Assembly: GCF_018982965.1 (NCBI RefSeq)
Contig: NZ_JACBYP010000020.1
Span: forward strand, 1 to 64,000
From: Streptomyces mayonensis
GTDB taxonomy: Bacteria > Actinomycetota > Actinomycetes > Streptomycetales > Streptomycetaceae
Direction: 5' to 3'
DNA: 64,000 nucleotides
In this document: one piece after another, positions 53,224 to 60,907 of the stretch
Layout of the letters: each line of letters opens with the position of its first letter
Numbering within the stretch: position 1 is the first letter of the stretch
Notes under the pieces: model-generated
What the model saw: the letters and a program-made list of their open reading frames with translations, nothing else
Databases searched by the model: none
Told to the model about the DNA's origin: nothing
Made by a program: the position numbers and the translations under genes

Positions 53224-53360
53224 CCGGCCGGGGCATCACCCGGGGTGTCCACTCTTGGTTCCCCCGGTGATCCGCGGGTGATCCGCAGGAGTCCAGCAAG
53301 GAGCACGTCCATGTCGGATTTCCGCCAGCCCCGGCCCGGCCGGTGGACCATCCTGGAGAC

Positions 53361-54857
53361 ATGCAGACGGGAATGCACACCGACACCGAGCGCTGCGTGC
53401 GCGCTGTCCGGTCCAAGGACGCGCGCTTCGACGGCTGGTTCTTCACGGCCGTCCTGACGACCGGGATCTACTGCCGCCCCAGCTGCCCCGCGGTGCCGCC
53501 CAAGCCCGGGAACATGACCTTCCACCCGAGCGCGGCGGCCTGCCAGCAGGCCGGGTTCCGGGCGTGCAAGCGCTGCCGTCCGGACACCAGCCCCGGCTCG
53601 CCCGAGTGGAACCGGCGCGCCGACCTCACCGCCCGCGCCATGCGCCTGATCGCCGACGGCGTCGTGGACCGCGAGGGCGTGCCCGGGCTCGCCGCCCGCC
53701 TCGGCTACAGCACCCGGCAGGTCGAACGCCAACTCCTCGCCGAACTGGGCGCCGGCCCTCTCGCGCTCGCCCGCGCGCAGCGCGCCCAGACCGCCCGGCT
53801 GCTGATCGAGACCACCCCGCTGCCCATGGCGGACGTCGCCTTCGCGGCCGGCTTCGCCTCCGTCCGCGCCTTCAACGACACGGTCCGCGAGGTCTACGCG
53901 CTCTCCCCGCGCGAACTGCGCACCCGCGCCCCCGGGAGCCGCCGCGCCGGCACCGCCCCGGACCCCGCCCCCGGTACCCTGTCCCTCCGCCTCCCCTTCC
54001 GCGCCCCGCTCAACCCCGACAACCTCTTCGGGCACCTCGCCGCCACCGCCGTACCCGGCGTGGAGGAGTGGCGGGACGGCGCGTACCGCCGCACCCTGCG
54101 CCTGCCCTACGGTCACGGCATCGTGGCCCTCACCCCGAACCCCGACCACATCGCCTGCCGCCTCACCCTCGGCGACCCGCGCGACCTGACCGTCGCCATC
54201 AGCCGCTGCCGGCGGCTGCTCGACCTGGACGCCGACCCGGTGGCGGTCGACGACCAGCTGCGTGCCGACCCCCTGCTCGCGCCGCACGTCGACAAGGGGC
54301 CCGGCCGGCGTGTCCCGCGCACGGTCGACGAGGCGGAGTTCGCCGTACGGGCCGTGCTCGGCCAGCAGGTCTCCACCGCCGCCGCCCGCACCCACGCGGC
54401 CCGCCTGGTCATCACGCACGGCGAGCCGGTGGACGACCCCGAGGGCGGCCTGACCCACCTCTTCCCGTCCACCGGGGCGCTCGCGGCGGTGGACCCGCAG
54501 ACCCTGGCCATGCCCCGCACCCGCCGCACGACCCTCACCACCCTGGTGGCCCGGCTGGCCGACGGCTCGCTCAACCTGGGCGTCGAGTGCGACTGGGCCG
54601 AGACCCGCGCCCGCCTTCTCGACCTGCCGGGCTTCGGCCCCTGGACCGCCGACGTCATCGCCATGCGCGCCCTCGGCGACCCCGACGCCTTCCTCCCCAC
54701 CGACCTCGGCATCCGCCGCGCCGCCGCCGACCTGGGCCTGCCCGCCACCCCGGCCGCGCTCACCGCCCGCGCGGCGGCCTGGCGGCCCTGGCGGGCGTAT
54801 GCCGTCCAGTACCTGTGGGCGACCGACAGCCACCCGATCAACTTCCTGCCCGTATGA
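53361..54857 (+). CDS. Ada-AlkA fusion: methylphosphotriester sensor with DNA glycosylase
   Basis: 498 residues, ATG 53361 with GGAGAC upstream. N-terminal Ada domain: FDGWFFTAVLTTGIYCRPSCPA (methyl-accepting Cys plus zinc ligands) and FRACKRCRPD. Next is an AraC-type helix-turn-helix pair (LAARLGYSTRQVERQLLAELG; MADVAFAAGFASVRAFNDTVREVYALSP). The C-terminal half is AlkA: helix-hairpin-helix LLDLPGFGPWTADVIAMRALGDPDAFLPTDLG with the catalytic Asp. It senses methylated DNA and excises 3-methyladenine, and should switch on itself and the ogt gene 59 bp downstream. Confidence 0.94.
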   Translation: MQTGMHTDTERCVRAVRSKDARFDGWFFTAVLTTGIYCRPSCPAVPPKPGNMTFHPSAAACQQAGFRACKRCRPDTSPGSPEWNRRADLTARAMRLIADGVVDREGVPGLAARLGYSTRQVERQLLAELGAGPLALARAQRAQTARLLIETTPLPMADVAFAAGFASVRAFNDTVREVYALSPRELRTRAPGSRRAGTAPDPAPGTLSLRLPFRAPLNPDNLFGHLAATAVPGVEEWRDGAYRRTLRLPYGHGIVALTPNPDHIACRLTLGDPRDLTVAISRCRRLLDLDADPVAVDDQLRADPLLAPHVDKGPGRRVPRTVDEAEFAVRAVLGQQVSTAAARTHAARLVITHGEPVDDPEGGLTHLFPSTGALAAVDPQTLAMPRTRRTTLTTLVARLADGSLNLGVECDWAETRARLLDLPGFGPWTADVIAMRALGDPDAFLPTDLGIRRAAADLGLPATPAALTARAAAWRPWRAYAVQYLWATDSHPINFLPV

Positions 54858-54916
54858 AGCCCTCCGGCGAAATCCCGCCGGTACACACCTCCCGTGCACC
54901 CCTCCGAGGACCCACC

Positions 54917-55399
54917 GTGAAACAGCACACCGTGATCGAGAGCCCCTACGGCGCGCTCACCCTCGTCGCCGAGGACGGCGTCCTGTGCGGCCTCTACATG
55001 ACCGGCCAGCGCCACCGCCCGCCCGAGGAGACCTTCGGTGAGCGCGACGAACGCCCCTTCGCCGAGGCAGCGGAGCAACTGGCGGCCTACTTCGCCGGTG
55101 ACCTGAAGGACTTCGGCCTCACCCTGCGCCTGAACGGGACACCCTTCCAGCGCACGGTCTGGGACCAGCTCCGCAGGATCCCGTACGGCGAGACCCGCAC
55201 CTACGGCGAACTCGCCGGCGCCCTCGGCAACCCGGCCGCCTCCCGCGCCGTGGGCCTCGCCAACGGACGCAACCCGATCGGCATCATCGTCCCCTGCCAC
55301 CGCGTCATCGGCGCGAGCGGCGGTCTCACCGGCTACGGCGGCGGCCTGGAACGCAAGCAGCGCCTGCTGGACTTCGAACGGGGCTCGGCGCTCTTCTGA
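54917..55399 (+). CDS. ogt: Methylated-DNA--protein-cysteine methyltransferase
   Basis: 160 residues from GTG 54917 with GAGGA upstream; an ATG 54854 that overlaps the Ada-AlkA stop is the alternative but gives an odd tail. The active-site loop IIVPCHRVIG (Cys), the helix-turn-helix YGETRTYGELAGALG and the Arg finger ASRAVGLANGRNPIG are present. It transfers alkyl groups from O6-alkylguanine to its Cys and is used once. It is co-transcribed with the Ada-AlkA gene as an adaptive response to alkylation. Confidence 0.96.
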   Translation: MKQHTVIESPYGALTLVAEDGVLCGLYMTGQRHRPPEETFGERDERPFAEAAEQLAAYFAGDLKDFGLTLRLNGTPFQRTVWDQLRRIPYGETRTYGELAGALGNPAASRAVGLANGRNPIGIIVPCHRVIGASGGLTGYGGGLERKQRLLDFERGSALF

Positions 55400-55409
55400 C
55401 CGGACGGGG

Positions 55410-55904
55410 TCAGTGGTCGACCCGGACGCCGTTCTCCAGCTCGGCCGTCCCCGATCCGTCCGCCAGCACGTCCAGGGCGGCCAGCACCCGGCCGTGCAGC
55501 GTGCCGAGCAGGTGCTCGCCCAGCTCCTCGCGCGGCACCAGCTTCCAGGACAGCAGCTCCTCCTCCTGCAGCCGGATCGCCTTGAGGTCGTCCTCCGACA
55601 GGACCCCGCCGTCGTAGAGGTACGCGACGATCGGCGGCCTGCCCACACCGTTCACCCAGTCCACCGCGAGCAGTCTGCCGATCCGCAGGTCGAGACCGAT
55701 CTCCTCGAGGGTCTCGCGCCACGCGCCCCGCCGCGGACCCTCCCCGTCGTCGGACTCGATCGTCCCGCCCGGCAGCGCCCATCCCTCGCGGTAGTTGGGC
55801 TCGACGAGCAGCACCCGCCCCCGGGCGTCCCGGAAGACGGCGGCGGCGCCGGCGAGGACACGGGGGAGGCCTGCGATGTAGGCGGCGTAGTCGGCAGTGC
55901 TCAT
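55410..55904 (-). CDS. Nudix hydrolase
   Basis: 164 residues, ATG 55904. The Nudix box is GGTIESDDGEGPRRGAWRETLEEIGLD; it has two extra residues between the first Gly-Gly and the usual Ala, though the RE...EE..G core is intact. Family members hydrolyse nucleoside diphosphates linked to another group, such as oxidised nucleotides, ADP-ribose or capped RNA. It is convergent with ogt, 10 bp apart, so not in that operon. Substrate unknown. Confidence 0.9.
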   Translation of the reverse strand: MSTADYAAYIAGLPRVLAGAAAVFRDARGRVLLVEPNYREGWALPGGTIESDDGEGPRRGAWRETLEEIGLDLRIGRLLAVDWVNGVGRPPIVAYLYDGGVLSEDDLKAIRLQEEELLSWKLVPREELGEHLLGTLHGRVLAALDVLADGSGTAELENGVRVDH

Positions 55905-55993
55905 CCCGGAAGCCTAACGAGCGGGCGCCCCGCGACGGGAGCACGACCTGGCGGGGCGGGTGCACGGCCGGTTCCACGGTGTGGTCGGGGGGC

Positions 55994-56023
55994 ATGACGG
56001 CCCGGGTGTCCTCCGGTTAGGGT
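55994..56023 (+). promoter_or_regulatory. Promoter candidate for the glycerate kinase gene
   Basis: ATGACG, an 18-base spacer and TAGGGT match the Streptomyces housekeeping pattern moderately well, 57 bp before the start codon. Confidence 0.4.
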
Positions 56024-56080
56024 CGCAGCGGCGCGACTGCCTTGACGTGCGCAAGGCTCGGAGAGCAAGGGGAGATCAAG

Positions 56081-57238
56081 GTGGCTGACGCTGCTGTGGA
56101 CGGGACCCGCCGGGTGCTCGTCGCCGCGGACAAGTTCAAGGGATCGCTGACGGCCGTCGAGGTCGCCGAGCGGGTCACGGCAGGGCTGCGCCGTGTCGTG
56201 CCGGACGTCCGGGTGGAGGCGCTGCCCGTGGCCGACGGCGGCGACGGCACGGTGGCCGCGGCCGTCGCGGCCGGGTTCGAGCGCCGGGAGGTGCGGGTCT
56301 CCGGTCCCCTCGGCGACGAGGTGACGGCGGCGTACGCGCTGCGCGAGGGCACCGCCGTGGTGGAGATGGCGGAGGCCGGCGGACTGCACCGGTTGCCGGG
56401 CGGAATCCTCGCCCCGCTCACCGCGTCCACGTACGGCTCGGGCGAGCTGCTGCGGGCCGCGCTGGACGCCGGGGCCCGGACCGTCGTCTTCGGGGTGGGC
56501 GGCAGCGCCACCACGGACGGCGGTGCCGGCATGCTGACCGCGCTGGGCGCGCGGTTCCTGGACGCGGACGGGAAGCCCGTGGCGCCGGGCGGCGGCGGCC
56601 TCGCAGGGCTGGTCTCGGCCGACCTGTCGGGGCTTGACCCGCGGCTGGCGGACGTGGAGCTGGTGCTCGCCAGCGACGTCGACAATCCGCTCACGGGACC
56701 GAAGGGGGCCCCGGCGGTCTACGGGCCCCAGAAGGGCGCCACGCCGGACGACGTGACGGCCCTGGACGCGGCCCTCGCGCACTTCGCGAAGGTGCTGGAG
56801 GCGACGGAGGGCGTGGGCGCGCGGGCCGCCGGGTACGCCGTGTCCCCGGGCGCGGGCGCGGCGGGCGGCATCGGGTTCGGCGCGATGCTGCTGGGCGCCC
56901 GGTTCCGGCCCGGCATCGAGGTGATGCTGGACGTGCTGGGCTTCGCGCCGGCGCTGGAGCGGGCGGACCTGGTGATCACCGGGGAGGGCTCGCTGGACGA
57001 GCAGACCCTGCACGGCAAGGCCCCGGCGGGCGTCGCGGCAGCGGCACGGGCGGCGGGCAAGGAGGTCGTCGCGGTGTGCGGGCGCCTCGCGCTGCCGGCG
57101 GAGGTGCTGGGGCGGGCCGGGATCCGTCGGGCGTATCCGCTGACGGATGTCGAGCCGGACGTCGCGAAGTGCATCGCGGATGCCGGGCCCATCCTGGAGC
57201 GGGTAGCTGAGTCCATCGCGCGGGACTTCGTCGCGTAG
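56081..57238 (+). CDS. Glycerate kinase
   Basis: 385 residues from GTG 56081 behind AAGGGGAG. It matches the class I glycerate kinase (GarK/GlxK) family: VLVAADKFKGSLTAVEVAERV, LPVADGGDGTVAAAV, TASTYGSGELLRAALDAGARTVVFGVGGSATTDGGAGML, GAGAAGGIGFGAMLLG, ADLVITGEGSLDEQTLHGKAPAGVA. It phosphorylates glycerate to 2-phosphoglycerate and links glyoxylate or aldarate breakdown to glycolysis. It could draw on glyoxylate from the nearby ethylmalonyl-CoA operon (the malyl-CoA lyase step), but this is only suggested by proximity. Confidence 0.95.
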   Translation: MADAAVDGTRRVLVAADKFKGSLTAVEVAERVTAGLRRVVPDVRVEALPVADGGDGTVAAAVAAGFERREVRVSGPLGDEVTAAYALREGTAVVEMAEAGGLHRLPGGILAPLTASTYGSGELLRAALDAGARTVVFGVGGSATTDGGAGMLTALGARFLDADGKPVAPGGGGLAGLVSADLSGLDPRLADVELVLASDVDNPLTGPKGAPAVYGPQKGATPDDVTALDAALAHFAKVLEATEGVGARAAGYAVSPGAGAAGGIGFGAMLLGARFRPGIEVMLDVLGFAPALERADLVITGEGSLDEQTLHGKAPAGVAAAARAAGKEVVAVCGRLALPAEVLGRAGIRRAYPLTDVEPDVAKCIADAGPILERVAESIARDFVA

Positions 57239-57275
57239 CGGAGTCTCACCCCGCCGCCCCTTCCGATTCCCGACC

Positions 57276-57294
57276 CTGGGGGCTCTGCCCCCAG
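57276..57294 (+). terminator. Hairpin downstream of glycerate kinase
   Basis: CTGGGGGC, loop TCT, GCCCCCAG: a perfect 8-bp stem 38 bp after the kinase stop. Its extended 25-bp sequence (57276-57300) occurs again as an exact inverted copy at 57397-57421. Both belong to a sequence seen in very many Streptomyces intergenic regions, from memory. Confidence 0.6.
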
Positions 57295-57320
57295 ACCCCC
57301 GTTTCGGCCCTGAACGGGTC

Positions 57321-57347
57321 TCGTCCTCAAACGCCGGACGGGCTGGA
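57321..57347. repeat. Common Streptomyces intergenic repeat element
   Basis: The stretch TCGTCCTCAAACGCCGGACG (57321-57340), followed by GGCTGGA, is a familiar intergenic sequence in many streptomycetes. It lies between the inverted copies of the terminator-like hairpin. It has no coding potential. Confidence 0.55.
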
Positions 57348-57396
57348 TGGCTCACCCCTCTCCCCACCGAGTCGGGTGGTGGATGGGCATAGGCCC

Positions 57397-57421
57397 GGGG
57401 GTCTGGGGGCAGAGCCCCCAG
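57397..57421 (-). terminator. Inverted copy of the 57276 hairpin
   Basis: The 25 bases are the exact reverse complement of 57276-57300. The core again folds as CTGGGGGC/GCCCCCAG with loop AGA. It faces the pssA gene and may terminate minus-strand transcription. Confidence 0.5.
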
Positions 57422-57459
57422 GGACGCCGACACCGACGCCGGGGCCCGCGCAAACAGAA

Positions 57460-57490
57460 GGGCCCCGAACCCGACCCGGGTCCGGGGCCC
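57460..57490 (-). terminator. Strong hairpin after pssA
   Basis: GGGCCCCGAACCCG pairs with CGGGTCCGGGGCCC over 14 positions with one mismatch and a 3-base loop, just beyond the pssA stop (57504). An alternative stem GGGGCCC/GGGCCCC (57441-57466) overlaps it. Confidence 0.7.
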
Positions 57491-57503
57491 GCTCAGCGGA
57501 GCG

Positions 57504-58358
57504 CTACGGCAACTGCGCCGCCCGCGCCTCCCGGCGATTGTCACGGAAGTTGTTCACCCGGCGGGCCGTGGCGAACAGGGGGATCACCGCACCCATCACC
57601 AGCTGCAGCGCGCACCCCGTCTGCAGCAGCAGCTGTCCGCTCGGTGCGTCGAAGGCCCAGCCCGCCAGCAGCCCCATCGACAGGACGATCCACGACAGCA
57701 TCGCCACGGCGAGGCGCCCCCGCGGCTTCGGGTACTCGACCCGGCTCACCATCAGCCAGGCCGTGCCGATGATGGCGAGGAGCGTCGCCACGAAAGGCAG
57801 TTCGAGCAGCACGATGGACACGACCGTCAGTGCGCCGAACGGCGACGGCATGCCCTGGAAGGTGCCGTCCTTGACGGTGACGCAGGAGAACCGCGCCAGC
57901 CGCAGCACCACCGCAAGGAGCACCACGATCGCCCCCACCGCCGCCACCCGCTGGTAGGCGTCGTCCGCGACCATGCCGTAGACGAGGACGAAGTACGCCG
58001 GCGCGAGGCCGAAGCTGATCAGGTCGGAGAGGTTGTCCAGCTCCGCGCCCATCGGCGAGCTGCGCAGCTTGCGGGCGACCAGTCCGTCGAACAGGTCGAA
58101 GATTGCCGCGCACAGCATCAGGATGACCGCGGTGGCCGCGCTGTGCCGCGCCATGCCCGACTCGTCGCTGCCCATGAGGTGCGGGATGAGGATGCCGGTG
58201 GTGGTGAAGTACACCGCCATGAACCCGCACGTGGCGTTGCCGAGCGTGAGCGTGTCCGCTATCGAAAGGCGGAGCGAGAGCGGCATCTCCTCCTCGTCGT
58301 CCACCTCGTCTGCCTCCGGCACCCATCCCGCCTGGGTCTGTGGATCAATCACGGTCAA
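57504..58358 (-). CDS. pssA: CDP-diacylglycerol--serine O-phosphatidyltransferase
   Basis: 284 residues from TTG 58358; GTG 58352 is another start, and both overlap the psd stop. The CDP-alcohol phosphotransferase motif is intact: DLFDGLVARKLRSSPMGAELDNLSDLISFG, fitting D-x2-DG-x2-AR-x8-G-x3-D-x3-D. Around seven membrane helices. It makes phosphatidylserine, which Psd then decarboxylates to phosphatidylethanolamine, a major Streptomyces lipid. Overlapping genes show they are translated together. Confidence 0.95.
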   Translation of the reverse strand: MTVIDPQTQAGWVPEADEVDDEEEMPLSLRLSIADTLTLGNATCGFMAVYFTTTGILIPHLMGSDESGMARHSAATAVILMLCAAIFDLFDGLVARKLRSSPMGAELDNLSDLISFGLAPAYFVLVYGMVADDAYQRVAAVGAIVVLLAVVLRLARFSCVTVKDGTFQGMPSPFGALTVVSIVLLELPFVATLLAIIGTAWLMVSRVEYPKPRGRLAVAMLSWIVLSMGLLAGWAFDAPSGQLLLQTGCALQLVMGAVIPLFATARRVNNFRDNRREARAAQLP

Positions 58359-59001
58359 TGCGAGTCACCCCAGCCACCGTCTTCTGCCCCACCTCGACGT
58401 CGACCTCCACGCCCTCCGGCAGGTACAGGTCGACGCGGGAGCCGAAGCGGATCAGACCGACCCTGTCGCCCTGCTCGACCTTGGTGCCCTGCGGCACGTA
58501 CGGGACGATGCGGCGGGCCACCGCGCCGGCGATCTGGATCATCTCGATGTCGCCGAGCTCGGTGTCGAAGTGCCACACGACGCGCTCGTTGTTCTCGCTC
58601 TCCTTGTTGAAAGCAGGAACGAAGCCGCCGGGGACGTGCTCGACCGACGTCACCGTGCCCGACAGCGGGGCGCGGTTCACGTGGACGTTGAGCGGGCTCA
58701 TGAAGATCGCGACGCGGGTGCGGCCGTCCTTCCACGGCATGATGCTCTGCACCACTCCGTCGGCGGGCGAGACGACCCGGCCGTGGGTGATCTCGCGCTC
58801 GGGGTCGCGGAAGAACCACAGCATCCCGGCCGCGAGCGCGGTGGCGGGGACGGCGACGGCCTTGGCGGTGCCGGAACGGCGGGCCCGCAGAAGGCTGACG
58901 GCTGCGGTGGCGACGGTCGGCAGGAGCCACGGCGAGGCTCCGCGCGCGAGGCGTACGCCGGCGAGGCTGTCGCGGGGTGCAGAGGTTTGGCTGTGGGGCA
59001 T
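58345..59001 (-). CDS. psd: Phosphatidylserine decarboxylase (short type)
   Basis: 218 residues from ATG 59001 (MPHSQTSAPRD), with AAGGT upstream; the open frame upstream lacks support. The N-terminal part has one membrane helix. Conserved stretches: WFFRDPEREI, VVSPADGVVQSI, IFMSPLNVHVNRAPLSGTVTSVEHVPGGFVPAF, and RFGSRVDLYLP, where self-cleavage between Gly and Ser makes the pyruvoyl group. It forms phosphatidylethanolamine and releases CO2. Its stop overlaps the pssA start by about 14 bases. Confidence 0.95.
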   Translation of the reverse strand: MPHSQTSAPRDSLAGVRLARGASPWLLPTVATAAVSLLRARRSGTAKAVAVPATALAAGMLWFFRDPEREITHGRVVSPADGVVQSIMPWKDGRTRVAIFMSPLNVHVNRAPLSGTVTSVEHVPGGFVPAFNKESENNERVVWHFDTELGDIEMIQIAGAVARRIVPYVPQGTKVEQGDRVGLIRFGSRVDLYLPEGVEVDVEVGQKTVAGVTRIDRD

Positions 59002-59119
59002 GGATGACCTTCGTAGCGGATGATGCCGCGCTCTGACGGGGGACGGCGGCTTTCCGGCGATCGTAGCGGCTTCCTGCCGCAACTGGGTAAGCCAGGAAGC
59101 CGAGTCGGCGGCCGAACAC

Positions 59120-59148
59120 TGCCTACGGGGTGTGACCTTGTTCTCCAA
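59120..59148 (-). promoter_or_regulatory. Promoter candidate for the psd-pssA operon
   Basis: On the minus strand TTGGAG, a 17-base spacer, and TAGGCA. It overlaps the terminator of the ethylmalonyl-CoA operon, and starts about 120 bp before psd. A second possible -10, TACGAT, is at 59065-59060. Confidence 0.3.
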
Positions 59149-59162
59149 GAAAACACCCCGTA
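59124..59162 (-). terminator. Terminator of the ethylmalonyl-CoA operon
   Basis: TACGGGGTGT (59124-59133) and ACACCCCGTA (59153-59162) are perfect inverted copies of ten bases around a 19-base loop, which itself can pair CTTG with CAAG. It begins 9 bp after the acyl-CoA dehydrogenase stop. Confidence 0.75.
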
Positions 59163-59171
59163 TCCGGACAT

Positions 59172-60386
59172 CTAACCCTGGAATCGATACTCTTCGAGCA
59201 GTCGGCGGCCGATGATCATTTTCTGGATCTCGGCGGTGCCTTCGCCGATGAGCAGCATCGGGGCCTCGCGGTAGAGGCGCTCGATCTCGTACTCCTTGGA
59301 GAAGCCGTATCCGCCGTGGATCCGGAAGGCGTCCTCCACGACCTCCTTGCAGTACTCGGAGGCGAGGTACTTGGCCATCCCCGCTTCCAGGTCGTTTCGT
59401 TCGCCCGAGTCCTTTTTGCGTGCAGCGTTCACCATCATCGCATGCGCCGCCTCCACCTTGGTAGCCATCTCCGCCAGCTTGAACTGGATGGCCTGGTGCT
59501 GGGCGATCTGCTTGCCGAAAGTGTGACGCTGCTGGGCGTAGCGGACACCGAGTTCGAAGGCACGCTGAGCGACGCCGCAGCCACGGGCCGCCACATTGAC
59601 GCGGCCCACCTCGACACCGTCCATCATTTGGTAAAAACCTCGGCCGGTGGTGCCGCCGAGGACCCGATTGGCCGGAATGCGCAGGCCGTCCATGACGAGC
59701 TCGGTGGTGTCGACGCCCTTGTAGCCCATCTTGTCGATCTTGCCGGGGACGGTCAGGCCGGGTCGGACCTCGCCGAAGCCGGGCTCCTTCTCCACCAGGA
59801 AGGTCGTCATCGACCTGTGGGGCGCGGCGGCCGCCTCCGAGGGGGAGTGACCCTCGTCACTCTTCACCAGGACGGCCACCAGGGACGACGTACCGCCGTT
59901 GGTGAGCCACATCTTCTGGCCGTTCAGGACGTACTCCTCGCCGTCCTGCACCGCCTTCGAGGAGATCGCCGAGACGTCGGAGCCCAGCGCGGGCTCGGAC
60001 ATGGAGAAGGCGCCCCTGATGTCGCCGGCGGCCATGCGGGGCAGGAAGTGGTCCTTCTGTTCCTCGGTGCCGTGCTGCTTGAGCATGTACGCCACGATGA
60101 AGTGCGTGTTGATGATCCCGGACACCGACATCCAGCCGCGGGCGATCTCCTCGACGCACAGGGCGTAGGTCAGCAGCGACTCGCCCAGGCCCCCGTACTC
60201 CTCGGGGATCATCAGGCCGAACAGGCCGAGCTCCCTGAGCCCGTCGACGATGTCCTGCGGGTACTCGTCGCGGTGCTCCAGTTCGGTGGCGACCGGGATG
60301 ATCTCCTTGTCCACGAAGTCCCGGACGGTGGAGAGGATCTCCTGCTGGACGTCGGTCAGACCGGCGGTCTGCGCGAGACGGGCCAT
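59172..60386 (-). CDS. Acyl-CoA dehydrogenase, probably (2S)-methylsuccinyl-CoA dehydrogenase
   Basis: 404 residues, ATG 60386. The fold is clear: AFSMSEPALGSDVSAISSKAV (FAD site), GQKMWLTNGGTSSLVAVLVKSD, and YGFSKEYEIERLYREAPMLLIGEGTAEIQKMIIGRRLLEEYRF. As the last gene of the ccr-meaA-mcl-maoC operon it most likely oxidises methylsuccinyl-CoA to mesaconyl-CoA. The characterised Rhodobacter enzyme is about 550 residues from memory, so this is a shorter type without that N-terminal extension. The terminator follows directly. Confidence 0.88.
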   Translation of the reverse strand: MARLAQTAGLTDVQQEILSTVRDFVDKEIIPVATELEHRDEYPQDIVDGLRELGLFGLMIPEEYGGLGESLLTYALCVEEIARGWMSVSGIINTHFIVAYMLKQHGTEEQKDHFLPRMAAGDIRGAFSMSEPALGSDVSAISSKAVQDGEEYVLNGQKMWLTNGGTSSLVAVLVKSDEGHSPSEAAAAPHRSMTTFLVEKEPGFGEVRPGLTVPGKIDKMGYKGVDTTELVMDGLRIPANRVLGGTTGRGFYQMMDGVEVGRVNVAARGCGVAQRAFELGVRYAQQRHTFGKQIAQHQAIQFKLAEMATKVEAAHAMMVNAARKKDSGERNDLEAGMAKYLASEYCKEVVEDAFRIHGGYGFSKEYEIERLYREAPMLLIGEGTAEIQKMIIGRRLLEEYRFQG

Positions 60387-60389
60387 CGC

Positions 60390-60902
60390 CTACTTCCCCT
60401 GTTCCTTCAGCTCGGGGCGGCCCGGCTGTTCGCCGCCGCGCTCCTTGATGTAGGTCGCGGTCGGCACCATCACCTTGCGGCGGAAGACGCAGACCAGCGT
60501 GCCGTCCTGCTTGTAGCCTCTGGTCTCGACGTGCACGATCCCGCGGTCGTTCTTCGACCTGGACGGCCACTTGTCGAGCACGGTCGTCTGGCCGTAGACC
60601 GTGTCGCCGTGGAAGGTCGGCGCCACGTGCCGGAGCGACTCGATCTCCAGATTGGCGATCGCCTTGCCGGAGACGTCCGGCACGGACATGCCGAGCAGGA
60701 GCGAGTAGACGTAGTTCCCCACCACCACGTTCTTGCCGAAGTCCGTCGTCTTCTCGGCGTAGTTGGCGTCCATGTGGAGGGGGTGGTGGTTCATGGTGAG
60801 CAGACAGAACAGGTGGTCGTCGTACTCCGTGACCGTCTTGCCCGGCCAGTGCTTGTACACCGCCCCGACCTCGAACTCCTCGTAGGTGCGTCCGAACTGC
60901 AT
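60390..60902 (-). CDS. MaoC-type hydratase, probable mesaconyl-C1-CoA hydratase
   Basis: 170 residues from ATG 60902, with GGAGGGCTGAGGGCG upstream. One hot-dog domain with LLTMNHHPLHMDANYAEKT (the His/Asp active-site segment of MaoC) and GIVHVETRGYKQDGTLVCVFRRKVMV. In this operon it should hydrate mesaconyl-C1-CoA to beta-methylmalyl-CoA. Known Mch from Rhodobacter is about twice as long (two domains), so this single-domain form would need to act as a dimer. Three bp separate it from the dehydrogenase. Confidence 0.86.
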   Translation of the reverse strand: MQFGRTYEEFEVGAVYKHWPGKTVTEYDDHLFCLLTMNHHPLHMDANYAEKTTDFGKNVVVGNYVYSLLLGMSVPDVSGKAIANLEIESLRHVAPTFHGDTVYGQTTVLDKWPSRSKNDRGIVHVETRGYKQDGTLVCVFRRKVMVPTATYIKERGGEQPGRPELKEQGK

Positions 60903-60907
60903 CGCCC

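Noticed and set aside
58345..59148. Longer phosphatidylserine decarboxylase start (267 codons)
   Set aside because: The extra N terminus has no family similarity and would run across the upstream terminator hairpin.
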